A stretch of 64,000 bases of DNA from Vespa crabro (Eukaryota; Arthropoda; Insecta; Hymenoptera; Vespidae), in assembly GCF_910589235.1 (NCBI RefSeq), contig NC_060961.1:3200001-3264000 (forward strand), given 5' to 3'. The position numbers were made by a program, and so were the translations under genes. The notes under the pieces were generated by a model, which saw only the letters and a program-made list of their open reading frames with translations, was not told the DNA's origin and did not search any database. Positions 42,076 to 52,857 of the stretch are shown here, piece after piece. Each line of letters starts with the position of its first letter. Within the stretch, counting starts at the first letter, position 1.

Positions 42076-42118
<43 letters not shown>
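42076..42118. repeat. (CT)n microsatellite
   Basis: Pure CT tract. Confidence 0.9.
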
Positions 42119-42121
<3 letters not shown>

Positions 42122-42795
42122 TCTCTTGTGCTTTTTCTCTTCGTTTGTACTCAAGATTTCGGTAAACCGACTACTACCTCAGCGTTTTAATTGGTCGGTC
42201 TTCTTTCTAAACTCCGGACTTTTATCAAGGAAACTCATAGACTGTCCATGAAAAGGATTCTTATGATGATACAGAATAGTGCTAAAGACGTTTATTAGAT
42301 CGGTTTAATAGGTTTTTTCTTCTTTTCTTTTCTTTTTTATTCTTTCTTTTCAAATACTATAAAATGTTATTCAAATACTATAAGATGTCTTGCATCTAAT
42401 AATTTTGTAATACGATATTGTTCTGCGTTTGTACGTTTACTCCGTTTATCGATTATATATTGTACAATCGAGACAGTGAGATAAGAATCATAGGAAAGAG
42501 CAATTTCTACTTAGAAAATTACTCCGTTATTATCTAAATAGCCTTTGAAGCGTTTCCTTACTACACAACGGATATGTTTGTGTATGTTACGAAACGATCG
42601 AGAATTGATAACGACGAAGACGAAGAATAAGTTAGGAAAAGGTAGAAAAAAGAATAACTGATGGTAGAAGGAGAGAAAAGGGGTTGTAGACTACCGTTCG
42701 TCCTCTTTAGAGAATTATTGAGGATTTGGCGACGATAAACAACCCCCTTGAGAACGTCACAAGGTAAATTCGTTCAGCTACATCATTATTACAGG

Positions 42796-42799
<4 letters not shown>

Positions 42800-42838
<39 letters not shown>

Positions 42839-42858
42839 AGAGAGAGAAAGAGAGAGAG
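42800..42858. repeat. (GA)n microsatellite
   Basis: GA then GAAA-interrupted GA. Confidence 0.9.
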
Positions 42859-43324
42859 CTTGCGATTCTTTTATTTATCTCTTGCGCTCACTTTCTCTTA
42901 TTAACGTTCAAGAACCGTAAACTTTCGCGGCTCATCGCTATCCGATCTCTGCCATTTATTCATTAATTACGTAGAATTATTTTTATCCCTAAATAATCAT
43001 CTCTTTTTTTCCATTTTTTCCTTTTAAACCTAAAGATGAATACGAACGTACATGGACTTGTTTCATTTTAAACTATGAAATATATCAGTCTATCTCATTA
43101 ACTCATTCAATTCGATGTATTACCAAGGATATATCAACTTATAGATTAAAAGAGTACACGAATATAACTTTCAATTGACGTTTCAAAAACTCAAAGTATT
43201 AGAATGCGTAAAAGGGATAAGTTCAAAGTTAAAGGATTTTTTCGCGACACAACCAAAGGAAAGATAGCGGTAAAATTCTCGTGCGAAGTAGATTTCACAG
43301 GTACATAAGGCTATGTCTGTGTAT

Positions 43325-43351
43325 GTGTGTGTGTGTGTGAGTGTGTGTGTG
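43325..43351. repeat. (GT)n microsatellite
   Basis: About thirteen GT units with one GA. Confidence 0.85.
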
Positions 43352-43491
43352 TTCGTTGTCCATTATACGACATAAAATTTCTTCCATTCCGGCGATAGGA
43401 TCTGCCACCTCAGTGTCGCGTGTCCCAACGTGGAATCTGATAACGAGCTAACCCCAGTCCGCGCCTCGCTATCTTTTCATTCTTTCTGTCT

Positions 43492-43496
<5 letters not shown>

Positions 43497-43538
<42 letters not shown>

Positions 43539-43871
43539 CCACGCACACTCGGAATACGTCAGACAAAGAGAGATGCCCGAAGATAGGGAGACGAAGGCAC
43601 GAAGAAGACAGGCGAGTTTGCGCTCTCCCTCTATCATCCCCCGCCACCGACACGACCCCAATCACCCCCCGGCTAGCTTCATCGAACGAAGGCTGTCAAT
43701 ATATCCTTGGCATAAGCAGATCCGATGATGCACGCGTGATATTCGAGGACTCACCCTCTCCAGCCGTAAGACATCCATACGCTTTCGAGTCGACACGAGC
43801 GTGAGAAAATGGGGTGCGAAGGATCGCTTTGTAATCGTCTCGTCTCGTTCCTTCCTTCTCAACGCATTTTT

Positions 43872-43907
<36 letters not shown>
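43497..43907. repeat. two (CT)n microsatellites
   Basis: CT at 43497-43534 and 43876-43907. Confidence 0.85.
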
Positions 43908-43914
<7 letters not shown>

Positions 43915-44698
43915 TTCTTTCTCTCTTACAACGATATGATTCCAAGGTTTTCCGTCATCGCTTTTGTTAAACGACAACTTCCAACGCTGGACAACATCAA
44001 TAGAATATTCAGTTTCTTTTCTTATTCACCGAGTTTCAATCTTTCTTGTTTTATTTTCTATTTTACAATTTACGTTTCTTCGAAACGTTTCCATTCTAGT
44101 ATGTTCTGACGGAAGTACCGATGAATGTTAAATTAAAAAGAGTGGATCGACTTTCGGCTGAGAATCTTATCGAAAGGTCGATCAACGTTGGTCATATAAA
44201 CGAAGAAAGATAGAAAAAGTGAAATAGTCGAAGGACTAATCGGATACATTGCGTTGTAAAGTAAAGCCGTCGTTGGTGCCGCTTTCAAGCGGTTCTCGTG
44301 ACAAAAGTACAACGATGGCTCATAGGGTGTCGAGGGGTGAGTTGATAGAGGCTAGGGTGTACACGTAGGAGCGTAGAATAATGTGCCGAGGTATTTCCGC
44401 ATAGGAAGCCGTGCATTAGGCTATCAGATCGAGCACGCTCGACGCCGCCGACTGGAGAACGAGCAAGAAAAAGTCCAGCTAAACTCTTACGTGATTAGCC
44501 ACAAAAGGAAACATGGTATACTGTCAGTTCGTGCCCAGAAACCTTTCGAGTATTGTCTTTGAGGATAACACGAACAACCCTTGCATTTTTCACTTCTTTA
44601 TAACTTCGGATAATAAGAAAACTGGGAGGATGATATTTAGATGATCTTCTAATCAAAATTAATCTAATAAAAATGATCAATTAAAACAAGCAAAAAGG

Positions 44699-44699
<1 letters not shown>

Positions 44700-44743
<44 letters not shown>

Positions 44744-44968
44744 TGTCAAGAGCATTAAAGGATACAAATTTATTTGTATTGAGGATTTTTATTCGTCTCT
44801 TTTTTCTCTTGAAAAAGAAAGATGAAAAAAGAAATGAAGAGATAGAGGAAATTTTAAAAGTTTTCGCGTGCCTCGCCAAGAGACTTTGTCTCCCATGATA
44901 CTCGAAGGGTGGAATACGAAGAACATGTTAGAAAAAAATTGTACGAGAGAGAACAAGCGGACAAGAGT

Positions 44969-45026
<58 letters not shown>
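44700..45026. repeat. (AT)n and (GA)n microsatellites
   Basis: AT at 44700-44740 and GA at 44974-45026. Confidence 0.9.
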
Positions 45027-45028
<2 letters not shown>

Positions 45029-46418
45029 AACAGACAGACAGATAGAGAGAAAGAAGGAGGGAAAATGAGAGTGGGGATAGAAGCGGCAAAGAGAGAGAAT
45101 CGGATGAGGAAAGAACGAACCCCGCAGGCCGCAACAAAACGACAGGACGAAAATGTAACTTGAAATATATTAGCTAGTAATTAGCTTTGTTCCTTGTCCC
45201 GGAAGCTGAGCGTGATGCAATTTTTGCCAGGCATTTCTAACTTCTATAACGCGTTCCCTTGCCCTCTCTTTTTCTCTGTCTCTCTCTTTTATGTCGGTTA
45301 TGGCAATGTTTTCAAAGAACCGAAAGATAAACGAATGAGTATGCAAGAGAAAGCCACTCGGCGTATAGCAACAAGATGGACAAGCTTCTGCTCGCGAATT
45401 TTGATGCTTCTACTAGCGCTAAGTTCAATGCAAACGATAGTAGTAGTACCACAACTAGAACGAGTATACTTGTGTTTTTTATCCATCCTTTCCGGATTTC
45501 ATGAGACTAATCGGGACATTTTCTTTTTAATCTTCAGCACATTCACAAATCCCATATACTAACTTAATTTTATATACGTCTCAAGAACAAGTATAACCTC
45601 TCGATTATAATAAAACGATCTCAGTCATTGATTGAACATTTTATTATGACGATGTATGATAATCTTTCTTATTCTTTTACTTTTCATAAGGGACAATCGT
45701 CAAAATAAAAGCAAGATGAACAATTCATGACAATGAGTATATTCAAGTTGAGAAAAACTTATGAGCTTTCGAGGAGCAGAAAGGCGCGTATTCTTGCGAT
45801 AAGAAAATAGTAATAACGTAGTACCGAGATCACGTGTGGGCCTTCGTCCGCCTTATATCTCGGATCTGTACTGTACTCAGCCTAATTATAATCAGGCTAA
45901 TGCCTACTGGCCGGTATGTGTCGGTACCCACAAACTCCTACGCCTTCGTACCTGCCGCAGTGTAGATACGTTACTTATCCCCAGCTGCTACTAGGGGATG
46001 GTAATTAAGATTCGGACACACCCATCGTGACTCTCGTCTCTTGGGCTCTGACCGCTTCTGTAAAGGGAGTGGTCGAGCCCTCGAAAACCTTGTTCTCGTT
46101 TGCATACACGGAACGTTTGCCAACGAGAGACGTCTTACATGATTTCGTTCGAAAGAACGAACCTTTTAGATTAAATTCGATTCGAACCTTTTAGATAAGA
46201 AATTCGAACTATGTCCGAATGAGAAACTAGGATCCACGATGGATCCAATCGAGACCTTTGACATTCAGAAATGTTCCGATTTAATTTTCATTCGTGCTAT
46301 ATGCGAATTGGACCAGGAACGTTGTGAGATCTAATTTTAACTTCCTTCAAATTCATCACGATAGTATGACAATGTTATATACATATATATATATATACAT
46401 GAGTTGACGTGTACTCAC

Positions 46419-46573
46419 CGGAAATTGGAGAACCACTTGACCAGCTGCGCTGTATTGTTCTTATTAAATTTGATGTCGGGGAAATACATCTTGAGGACGG
46501 CCGAAGACGGGTACCTTACCCAGAAGAACATCAGCTTCGCTTTCCTCAGATGCATCGGCGTCAGCGTCGACGA
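46419..46573 (-). CDS. pros: prospero, third coding exon: homeodomain core (residues 1053-1103 plus split Arg1104)
   Basis: This exon encodes the first part of the atypical homeodomain: SSTLTPMHLRKAKLMFFWVR, then YPSSAVLKMYFPDIKFNKNN and TAQLVKWFSNF. The recognition helix reads QLVKWFSNFR instead of the usual WFQNRR, the hallmark of the Prospero/Prox family. By alignment with the Drosophila structure, the DNA-contacting Lys and Asn are Lys1098 and Asn1102. The next contact, Glu1105, falls in the following exon. Its start follows a U12-type AC acceptor (...GTGAAC|TCGTCG), which gives the in-frame join QPT|SSTLTPM. It ends CG|GTGAGT, splitting an arginine codon 2+1 with the next exon. The exon is 155 nt long. 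Confidence 0.97.
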
Positions 46574-46626
46574 GTTCACCGTGGTTAAGGAAATATCTTA
46601 TACATGTGTTTCTTTCAATAGATATC

Positions 46627-46628
46627 CC
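46627..46628 (-). promoter_or_regulatory. candidate inner U2-type acceptor of the prospero twintron
   Basis: Fifty-four nucleotides before the U12 acceptor is TTCTTTATGTTTCTTATATCTAG|GG read in two parts: a clear pyrimidine tract followed by CTAG. Paired with the donor at 49393 it would define an inner U2 intron of 2766 nt, the arrangement expected for a prospero twintron. The product would shift frame and stop after a few codons, so this pairing is not protein-productive. Confidence 0.4.
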
Positions 46629-47387
46629 TAGATATAAGAAACATAAAGAACGTGTCCGCAAAGACAATTCGTAGGAGCTGTATCAGTGATCAAAGACGCG
46701 TAAGTCGAAGGATCATAGAGCTCTAGAAATTTGTATCGTGTACGAGAATATCTCAAACTTAATCGTGTTTTCTTCGTATAAAATTGGATTAGAAATCGTA
46801 CAAACTGTGGATATATCCCCATAGTAGGCGGTAGTAGGGGTCTAACGTTCTCGCTGAGGTTGACCTACGATTGGCCACATCTTCAACGGAAGCCTTACCG
46901 ACTCCTTACCAGTAATAGGATCTCTTGATGTGGTTTCATCGCATTCTTATTCAGTTAATCCCTGTGTTCGAACTTTCACGGAGACGCATATCTTACTTGA
47001 GAAACTTTCGGCTAATTCGTAATGGCAAGACTTCATGGAGAACAGTTGTCATCAAGTCGAAAGAAGACAACGTCTACATTAAATTCTTTTCTTCGAAGAA
47101 GAAAATTTTAGATTCTCTAATACCATTCTTCCATTGAATACTATTCATAAATTATGATAACGAGACATTGAAAAGATTATTCCACCCATCGGACAACCCT
47201 TAACCGACCACGGCAAGTTCGATTTTTTTCATAAATCCTTATATTATATCGAATTTGCGGGGGAATAGTTTTATTGTTGGAGAAAATTCTCGAGAAAGAA
47301 GAACGAAGGGAAGAAGTCGCGAATATATTTGGCGCGAAGGCCATGGCGAAACGTTACAGACGAGGGTGAATCGAGAGAGATATGGAG

Positions 47388-47442
<55 letters not shown>

Positions 47443-48174
47443 AAGAGAGGGGAGAGAGCTTACGGCCACGACGATACATGTGACGCGCTCGACCTACCCC
47501 ACAGAGAGAAGAAAGAGAGAGTAGAGGAGAGAAAGAGAAAGAGAGAGGTAAAAAATGCGCCATTGATTTTACATCAAAGGCCGACTAAAAAGGTGGCAAA
47601 GAACGTCGTGTTGCCGATCGGATCGACACGGCGATGTTGCAGTTCTGACGATGCACCATCGTCTCGCACACATATACACAAAAACACACATGTATATGTT
47701 CTCTCGCGCCCCCACACAAGCCTCCCACCTACAACGTCCGGCCCTTCTCGTTTTCTCTTTCTGGATCCGTAAGCTCTTTCAAAAACTGAGAAGCCGATGC
47801 GAGGCTGCAAGCAAGGTGAGTCATGTGCGATAATCGAGCTGCTGAACTTTTCGCGCTGGTTGATCATTTTCCGACGATCGTACTAGGAACATGCCTTATC
47901 TCTCTCTCTCTCTTTCTCTTCGAAGCCGGATACGATAGCTATTTTTATGCTGTTAAAGCGTATCATCGGGTCAGCCCGTGGCCGCGCGGTGCATCGTTTG
48001 AGACTTTGAAAGAGAGACGCGGAAAAACTCGCGCCGAGAAGAATCATCGGGACCACGGATGCGTGCCGGCCGATAGAGTTTTTAATAGAAGCCTGGTTTA
48101 AAATTTCTTCCTCTTTTATACATAGAACTAACCTCGACCGCGTAAAGTCGAACGATGATAATATATACATATAT

Positions 48175-48209
<35 letters not shown>

Positions 48210-48540
48210 TATATATATGCATGTAATTATGGAATAGATACTTTAATTTTCTTCTGTATCTTTATCTTGAATTATCTTTTCTACAAAGTTATCGTAGAAT
48301 GCTCCCTTCGTTACTGGGACTCACTAGTCAAGACGTATACTTACTAAACCGTTACGGGCTATCGCGTTTCCTCGAAGATTTCAACGCGCGAGCGGAGGTT
48401 GTCGACTACTAGTCAGGAACGTTATAGCGATAACACCGAGCTAGGAAGAAGGCGGAAACTCGATTGAAGTCGAAAGAACCGAAATACATGGAGAAACTGA
48501 GTTGGTCGACTTTCGTAATCTCGATTCTAGGAAGAGAGAA

Positions 48541-48584
<44 letters not shown>

Positions 48585-48909
48585 ATTATCTACGATAAGT
48601 CGAAGAGACGCTCGCGATGGGAAGTTCGCGGAGCACCTCCTCCTTTACCTCTTCCACCTCCAGCTCGTTTCCGTGGTTGAATTCCGAAATTACGGGACAG
48701 ATTATTGGCTTGCGAAGTTGGGTGAGACTCGAGGCTGAGGGCAGACCGAGTAGTAGGCAAAGAACTTTCGGTTTGGCGCGTTGTTGCCGGACAAACTCTA
48801 CTCGTAGGTGCATCCAACATTAGCCTAACTCCGTGGCAAACTAATCTAACATTCGTCCGAGTCCTCCCTCTTTCCTCCATCTCTCTGTCTCTCCATCTCT
48901 CTCCGTCTG

Positions 48910-48940
<31 letters not shown>

Positions 48941-49392
48941 CTCCCACTCTTGTTGCTTTCTCTTCTTCTTTCTCTCTCCACTCACTTTCTAGCTAGCTAG
49001 CTCAGGTTCTTTTCGATCCCTCTCTCCTACCTACCTCAGCATCGCGGCGACTGCTCTCTTCTCCTTGCGAGCGAACGAGTTCTTTCTCTCAAAAACTCGC
49101 TGCCGCGTTTCAAAGTTTTCGCGTTCAACGAAACTCACCCTCTAGTTCACTCGTCCTACCACCGCCACAAAAAATATCCCTAAGCGTCGTACGGCTATTC
49201 AGTCGTATCTCGTATATTCCTAACTCTCCTTCGCACTTGCCACGAATTATCATTTATTTTATATCTATCTACTGAAGAAATACACGCGGTATACAACTGA
49301 ATTCAATAGATTATCTAATCTCTATCGTTTGTAACAATCGAATACAATTGATCAATACTGTTTGATCAAAGAAGAAAATTAATTCTTATTTA

Positions 49393-49394
49393 CG
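49393..49394 (-). promoter_or_regulatory. candidate inner U2-type donor of the prospero twintron
   Basis: Twenty nucleotides inside the U12 intron the sequence reads AATACTAC|GTAAAT, an acceptable U2 5' splice site. It is the only GT in the first 24 nt of the intron and lies just before the in-frame TAA would end. Use of it would keep 20 nt of intron (ISFFNT plus two bases) in the mRNA. Whether it is used cannot be told from sequence. Confidence 0.45.
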
Positions 49395-49413
49395 TAGTAT
49401 TAAAAAAGGATAT

Positions 49414-49896
49414 TGTAGGCTGAATTCCGTCGTAGCCGATGTCTCCGGAGTTGCAATCACTGACACGGTCATTGTTGTCCATCCTTAGGTGCCCATATTC
49501 CGGACTGCCGTGTTGTGCAGCCGCGAGTAAAACAGGATGCAACATAGCCGGGGCATGCGAAAGTGGAGGAGAATCCCTGAGTTCTACACGTCCACTTGGA
49601 GGACTCGCAGGCAACTGATGCGATCCCGCTGCTGGTACCTGGCCTGCATGACCCCCACGTGGGGTGTTGATTCCGGGGAAGAACGGCGAGTACGGCGAGA
49701 ACACCTGACTTTCGTGAAGGCTCGGGTTTGGTATCGCTACGCTTGTTGGTAGGGACACTGGCAGCATTGGTGGTGGCGCGTGGTAAGGTCTCGGTGGTGG
49801 AGCTGGCGGAGGACTTTCACTGCCTCCTTGAGATCCGTTGCCCTCCTGCGCAAGAATTCTTGATACAGTCCTTGGTGTGATTCTCGTATCGGTTAC
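49414..49896 (-). CDS. pros: prospero, second coding exon (residues 892-1052)
   Basis: This exon opens after a TTTTTCAG acceptor. It continues the preceding ...TPKKRRQK with VTDTRITPRTVSRILAQEG, a junction typical of insect Prospero. It encodes 161 codons: a conserved start, a proline-rich linker (SPPPAPPPRPYHAPPPMLP), a block with SQVFSPYSPFFPG, then SPPLSHAPAMLHPVLLAAAQHG and SDCNSGDIGYDGIQPT just before the homeodomain. It ends in phase 0 at CCTACA|ATATCCTTT, a U12-type AT-AC donor rather than GT. Without that splice the frame runs only ISFFNTT and then a stop. The linker probably places activation and partner-binding segments ahead of the DNA-binding unit; that role is inferred. Confidence 0.96.
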
Positions 49897-50184
49897 CTGA
49901 AAAACGATGCTCATTGATCTTCCTTTACGTAAAATTTAAAAATGAGCTACATTTCTTAGGTCTCCGGACACCTATTGAAATCTCTTATTATGTTAAACAT
50001 CCGAAAACCATATTTGGTTCTACGTCTAACTCACGAAACCCACGAAACGTTGATTTATACCTGATTATACCTGAATTATCCCATCGTATTGCAATTTTGT
50101 AAGTACATAGATATGAATCGAGATTTAGATGAGTTCAGATCTAACGTAACCGACACTCGAAACCCAAAGAAAGTGTGAGAATAC
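49897..50184 (-). other. pros: prospero intron, 288 nt, U2 type
   Basis: This short intron begins GTATTC and ends CATCGTTTTTCAG, with a phase 0 junction between ...KKRRQK and VTDTR. Nothing else is visible in it. Reading through from the first coding exon adds 19 residues and then a stop, so retention would remove the homeodomain. Confidence 0.93.
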
Positions 50185-51028
50185 CTTTTGGCGCCTTTTC
50201 TTTGGCGTCATGACGAGGGAGAGAGCCTCGTTCTGTTCCGAATCCCTGACTTCCCTCTCGTCGTTCCTCAAATTACAATATTGTTCGCGTTGTTGCTGCT
50301 CCCTCTGTTGCTGTTCGCGTTGTTGCTGTTGTTGCTGCTGTTGTTGTTGCTGTTGCGACTGCATCGGTCCAATGCCATATATTTTTTGCGGCATCGGTGT
50401 CTGAAACATCCCAACGGGCCTGACGTGTGGGGGTAGCTGATTCATCTGATTTAAATTATTTTCTGTGGGACCAGAGTGAGGACCATGGTGCCCACCAGCC
50501 ATGGGCCCTATTTGGGAAAAAGCCGTTGGTTGCGTTGGAGGGGGCCCACCGGTTAGGGGCCCCCGTGGCCCGTTTGGGCCACCGGTAGGTTGTGGAGCTC
50601 CCCTGTCGACTACCTTCGTCCTTGGCGATTTCCTTTCGAGCATTTGAGTCGCTATCAGGATATCCTTGTTTAGCTGTTCGGTGGCTACTTGTGCCGCCTC
50701 GCTTTGCTTACCGACGATCCTCCTTTGCTGAACAAACCTCGCGACTATACTGTCAATCAGATTAGCGAACGACGAAGAGATTTCCGTTTTAAGAATGTCC
50801 GCCAGAATTTCGAGATCCGCACCGGTGATGTGTGGCCCCGAGGAACCTGCCGCCGCAGCTGCGCCCCTGAAGACGTTTAACCTTTCTTGGAAGTCCTTTT
50901 GTTGCAGGGACGTGCTGCTGCTTGTCAGCTGTTGTGGCGTTTGCGGCGTGGACGGTCCGGTATTGCTCTGATTCGGTTGCTGCGCTTGACTAGGCGGCTG
51001 TGGAGAACTTTGTCGCTGGTGCTGTTGC

Positions 51029-51063
<35 letters not shown>

Positions 51064-51076
51064 TTGATGCACCTGT

Positions 51077-51108
<32 letters not shown>

Positions 51109-52857
51109 TCTCGCGGTCGCCTCCTGATGCTGCTTCATCCTCTCGAGTGCGGACTGCTGATGTCCGATGTACAGTTTATGACCCATGTGATACATGGCGG
51201 CTGCCGCGGCATGCGGATGATCGGGCGGAAGAGTCTGGAGGCCGTTGAACGCCGGTGGGTGAGGTCTCGGTGGTCTAGGGGGTGGTTCGGGTAGTTGCTG
51301 CGGACTGGCGGGTGCGTCGCTGCTCTCGCTTGTGTCGTGTTCCACCTTGCTCGAAAGTTCCAAATACTTTGCTTGCATCTCCGCGAGTTGCTCGTGCATT
51401 ATCTTGAGCTGACTCTTCAGAGAGGCTTTCTGCTTTCGTTTTTGTTTTATCGTCGACTGATCGTCCTCTTCCTCGCTTTCCTCCTCGTCGTCCATCATAG
51501 TGTCATTGACACCGTGCTGGAGAACGTGGTGCACGGTTTGTTGTTGCGGCTGATAGAGCTTTCGCTTCTTACAACCGTTTACCGGAGTAGGCTGAAGCGC
51601 AGGGCTACTGCGCATCGTGCTAACAATGTTTTCCACCCGAGCGCGCTTCAACTCCGTTGTAGGAGAGCTCGTCTCGGTTTTAGGTATTATCGGACAAGGA
51701 GAATGGCTAGGACTACGCTTGATGTTCAAAGAGTCCTGAATTTCCTCCTTAACCGATACCGAGGCCGACCTCGGAGCCGTGGGACTGGGCGGTAAGCTCT
51801 GATCGCAATCGGAGCCATCGAGATTGGTACCGGGCTCGATGCCTACCTCGGCGAATGCCTCCTCCATGGCACGTGCCGTGGAGGCGGCGTCCTCGGCGCT
51901 ATCCTCCGCGTCAGCAGGCATCACCGTATCACGATCACTGTGGTTCGTGCTATTCACGAGGACGTTATTGCCATCACCACTTTCCTCTCCGCCACTCTGC
52001 ACTGTTCCACTGCGCACACTATCACTATTCTGCTGATGCTGCTGTTGTTGGGGACTTTGCTGATGCTGTTGTTGGGACTTGAGGATATCCGCGGTGGTAT
52101 TATTATTATTGTTACTATGTATACTGTTGTTATTGTTTGGTTGCTCTTGCACGGAAAGGGCAGGCAACTTTCGACCCTGGAGAATGTCGCGGAGCATGTG
52201 TTGCGTTAACTCGGCTGTAGCGGGGTCGTCACAATTGACGACTGCCCCCGGTTGGAGGTTCGCATTTGGATCCATGCCGGCACCGGTCATCCCGTGTCCG
52301 CCCTCTGGCGGCGAACCGCCGGCGTCACTGGCCTGCTTGACCTGCCGTCCGAGTAATTCGTTCAGCATCTTGGCGGGGCCGAAGCCCGATGCCCCGAAGA
52401 AGCCGAAGTGGGCGGAATGCTTTTGGGTTGTAGGACCCGTCGTCGCTGCACCCAAGTGACCTTGACTACCAGCCGCTCCAGCCTGCTGTTGCTGCTGTGA
52501 CTGGTGGTGATGTTGATGGAGCTGTGGCTGCTGTTGTTGTTGTGATTGTTGCTGCTGCTGCTGGTGTTGTTGTTGTTGTTGTTGCTGTTGTTGTTGTTGT
52601 TGCTGCTGCTGCTGTTGTTGTTGTTGCTGTTGATGCGACGTCGGCCCGCTACCGCTGAAGATCGAGCCGTACAGACCACCGCCGAGGAAGGATGGCCGGG
52701 AGCTAAAGTTCGGTATGCTCGAGTAGCTGTTGCGTGGCTCGCCGGCGTCCACGCGCTGTCTGGTGCGCTTCTGCTTCTTCAGGAGTTGCTGTTGCTTGCT
52801 TTCCGTGGTTGCTCCGTAGAGGGCGAAACACTCGGTCTCCTCCTCCGATGACATCAT
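50185..52857 (-). CDS. pros: prospero, first coding exon (residues 1-891)
   Basis: This exon encodes most of the regulatory part of Prospero, a transcription factor handed to the differentiating daughter in neuroblast divisions, where it switches off self-renewal genes. The frame opens MMSSEEETECFALYG, followed by a basic cluster LLKKQKRTRQR (about residues 25-35), which may act as a nuclear localisation signal. Glutamine tracts lie near residues 72-100, 582-613 and 832-849. Conserved Prospero/Prox blocks include RARVENIV (about 402), GCKKRKLYQPQ (about 425-435), a KQKASLKSQLKIMHEQLAEM coiled coil (about 470-505), and LEILADILKTEISSSFANL...ARFVQQRR (about 681-715), followed by EQLNKDI...RKSPRTKV. 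The frame is open upstream only to a TAG at 53001-52999 and contains no earlier ATG, so the start is the first of two adjacent ATGs. The second, at 52854, has an A at -3 and may be preferred. The exon ends CAAAAG|GTATTC on a codon boundary. Confidence 0.96.
50309..50360 (-). repeat. coding CAG/CAA tract in prospero (polyQ 3)
   Basis: Mixed CAG/CAA codons encode about 15 Gln near residues 832-849, next to a QREQQQREQ repeat. Confidence 0.92.
51018..51112 (-). repeat. coding CAG/CAA tract in prospero (polyQ 2)
   Basis: Two long Gln runs separated by VH and ending in QHQRQ, near residues 582-613. Confidence 0.92.
52555..52640 (-). repeat. coding CAG/CAA tract in prospero (polyQ 1)
   Basis: About 20 consecutive Gln followed by H/Q-rich sequence, near residues 72-100. 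CAA interruptions are frequent. Confidence 0.92.

Larger units (their letters stand above)
22657..46418 (-). other. pros: prospero intron, 23.8 kb, inside the homeodomain coding sequence
   Basis: The donor CG|GTGAGTAC and acceptor TTTGATTTCAG|A split an arginine codon 2+1. The intron makes up over a third of the window. It contains many microsatellites, GC-richer non-repetitive islands (about 24.3-25.4, 28.1-28.6, 30.4-30.9, 38.0-38.4, 40.6-41.0 and 45.8-46.1 kb) and a tRNA-like relic. I found no supported coding exon in it on either strand. Such large introns in neural regulators often hold enhancers; that role here is inference. Confidence 0.93.
46574..49413 (-). other. pros: U12-type (AT-AC) intron of prospero, at the twintron position
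   Basis: This 2840-nt intron starts ATATCCTTTTTT, a full match to the U12 5' consensus. It contains TTCCTTAAC at 46592-46584, a full match to the U12 branch consensus, with the expected branch A at 46585. It ends ...CACGGTGAAC at 46574, about 11 nt from that A. Splicing these ends joins QPT to SSTLTPM in frame. In Drosophila this position carries a twintron in which U12 splicing gives the short isoform and an inner U2 pair adds 29 residues. Inside this intron are a (GA) tract at 47400-47440, CATATA repeats at 48162-48218, and GA/CT tracts at 48541-48579 and about 48890-48932. Confidence 0.93.

Noticed and set aside
46580..46581. Alternative U12 acceptor at CCAC|GG
   Set aside because: It lies only about 4 nt from the branch A and would add 7 nt, breaking the frame. 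GTGAAC|TCGTCG restores the frame at a normal distance.
46404..46667. Separate genes on the open frames over the homeodomain exon (plus frame with MSGKYILRTAEDG; minus frame ending RHQI)
   Set aside because: They are shadows of the Prospero frame, which continues correctly across both splice sites.
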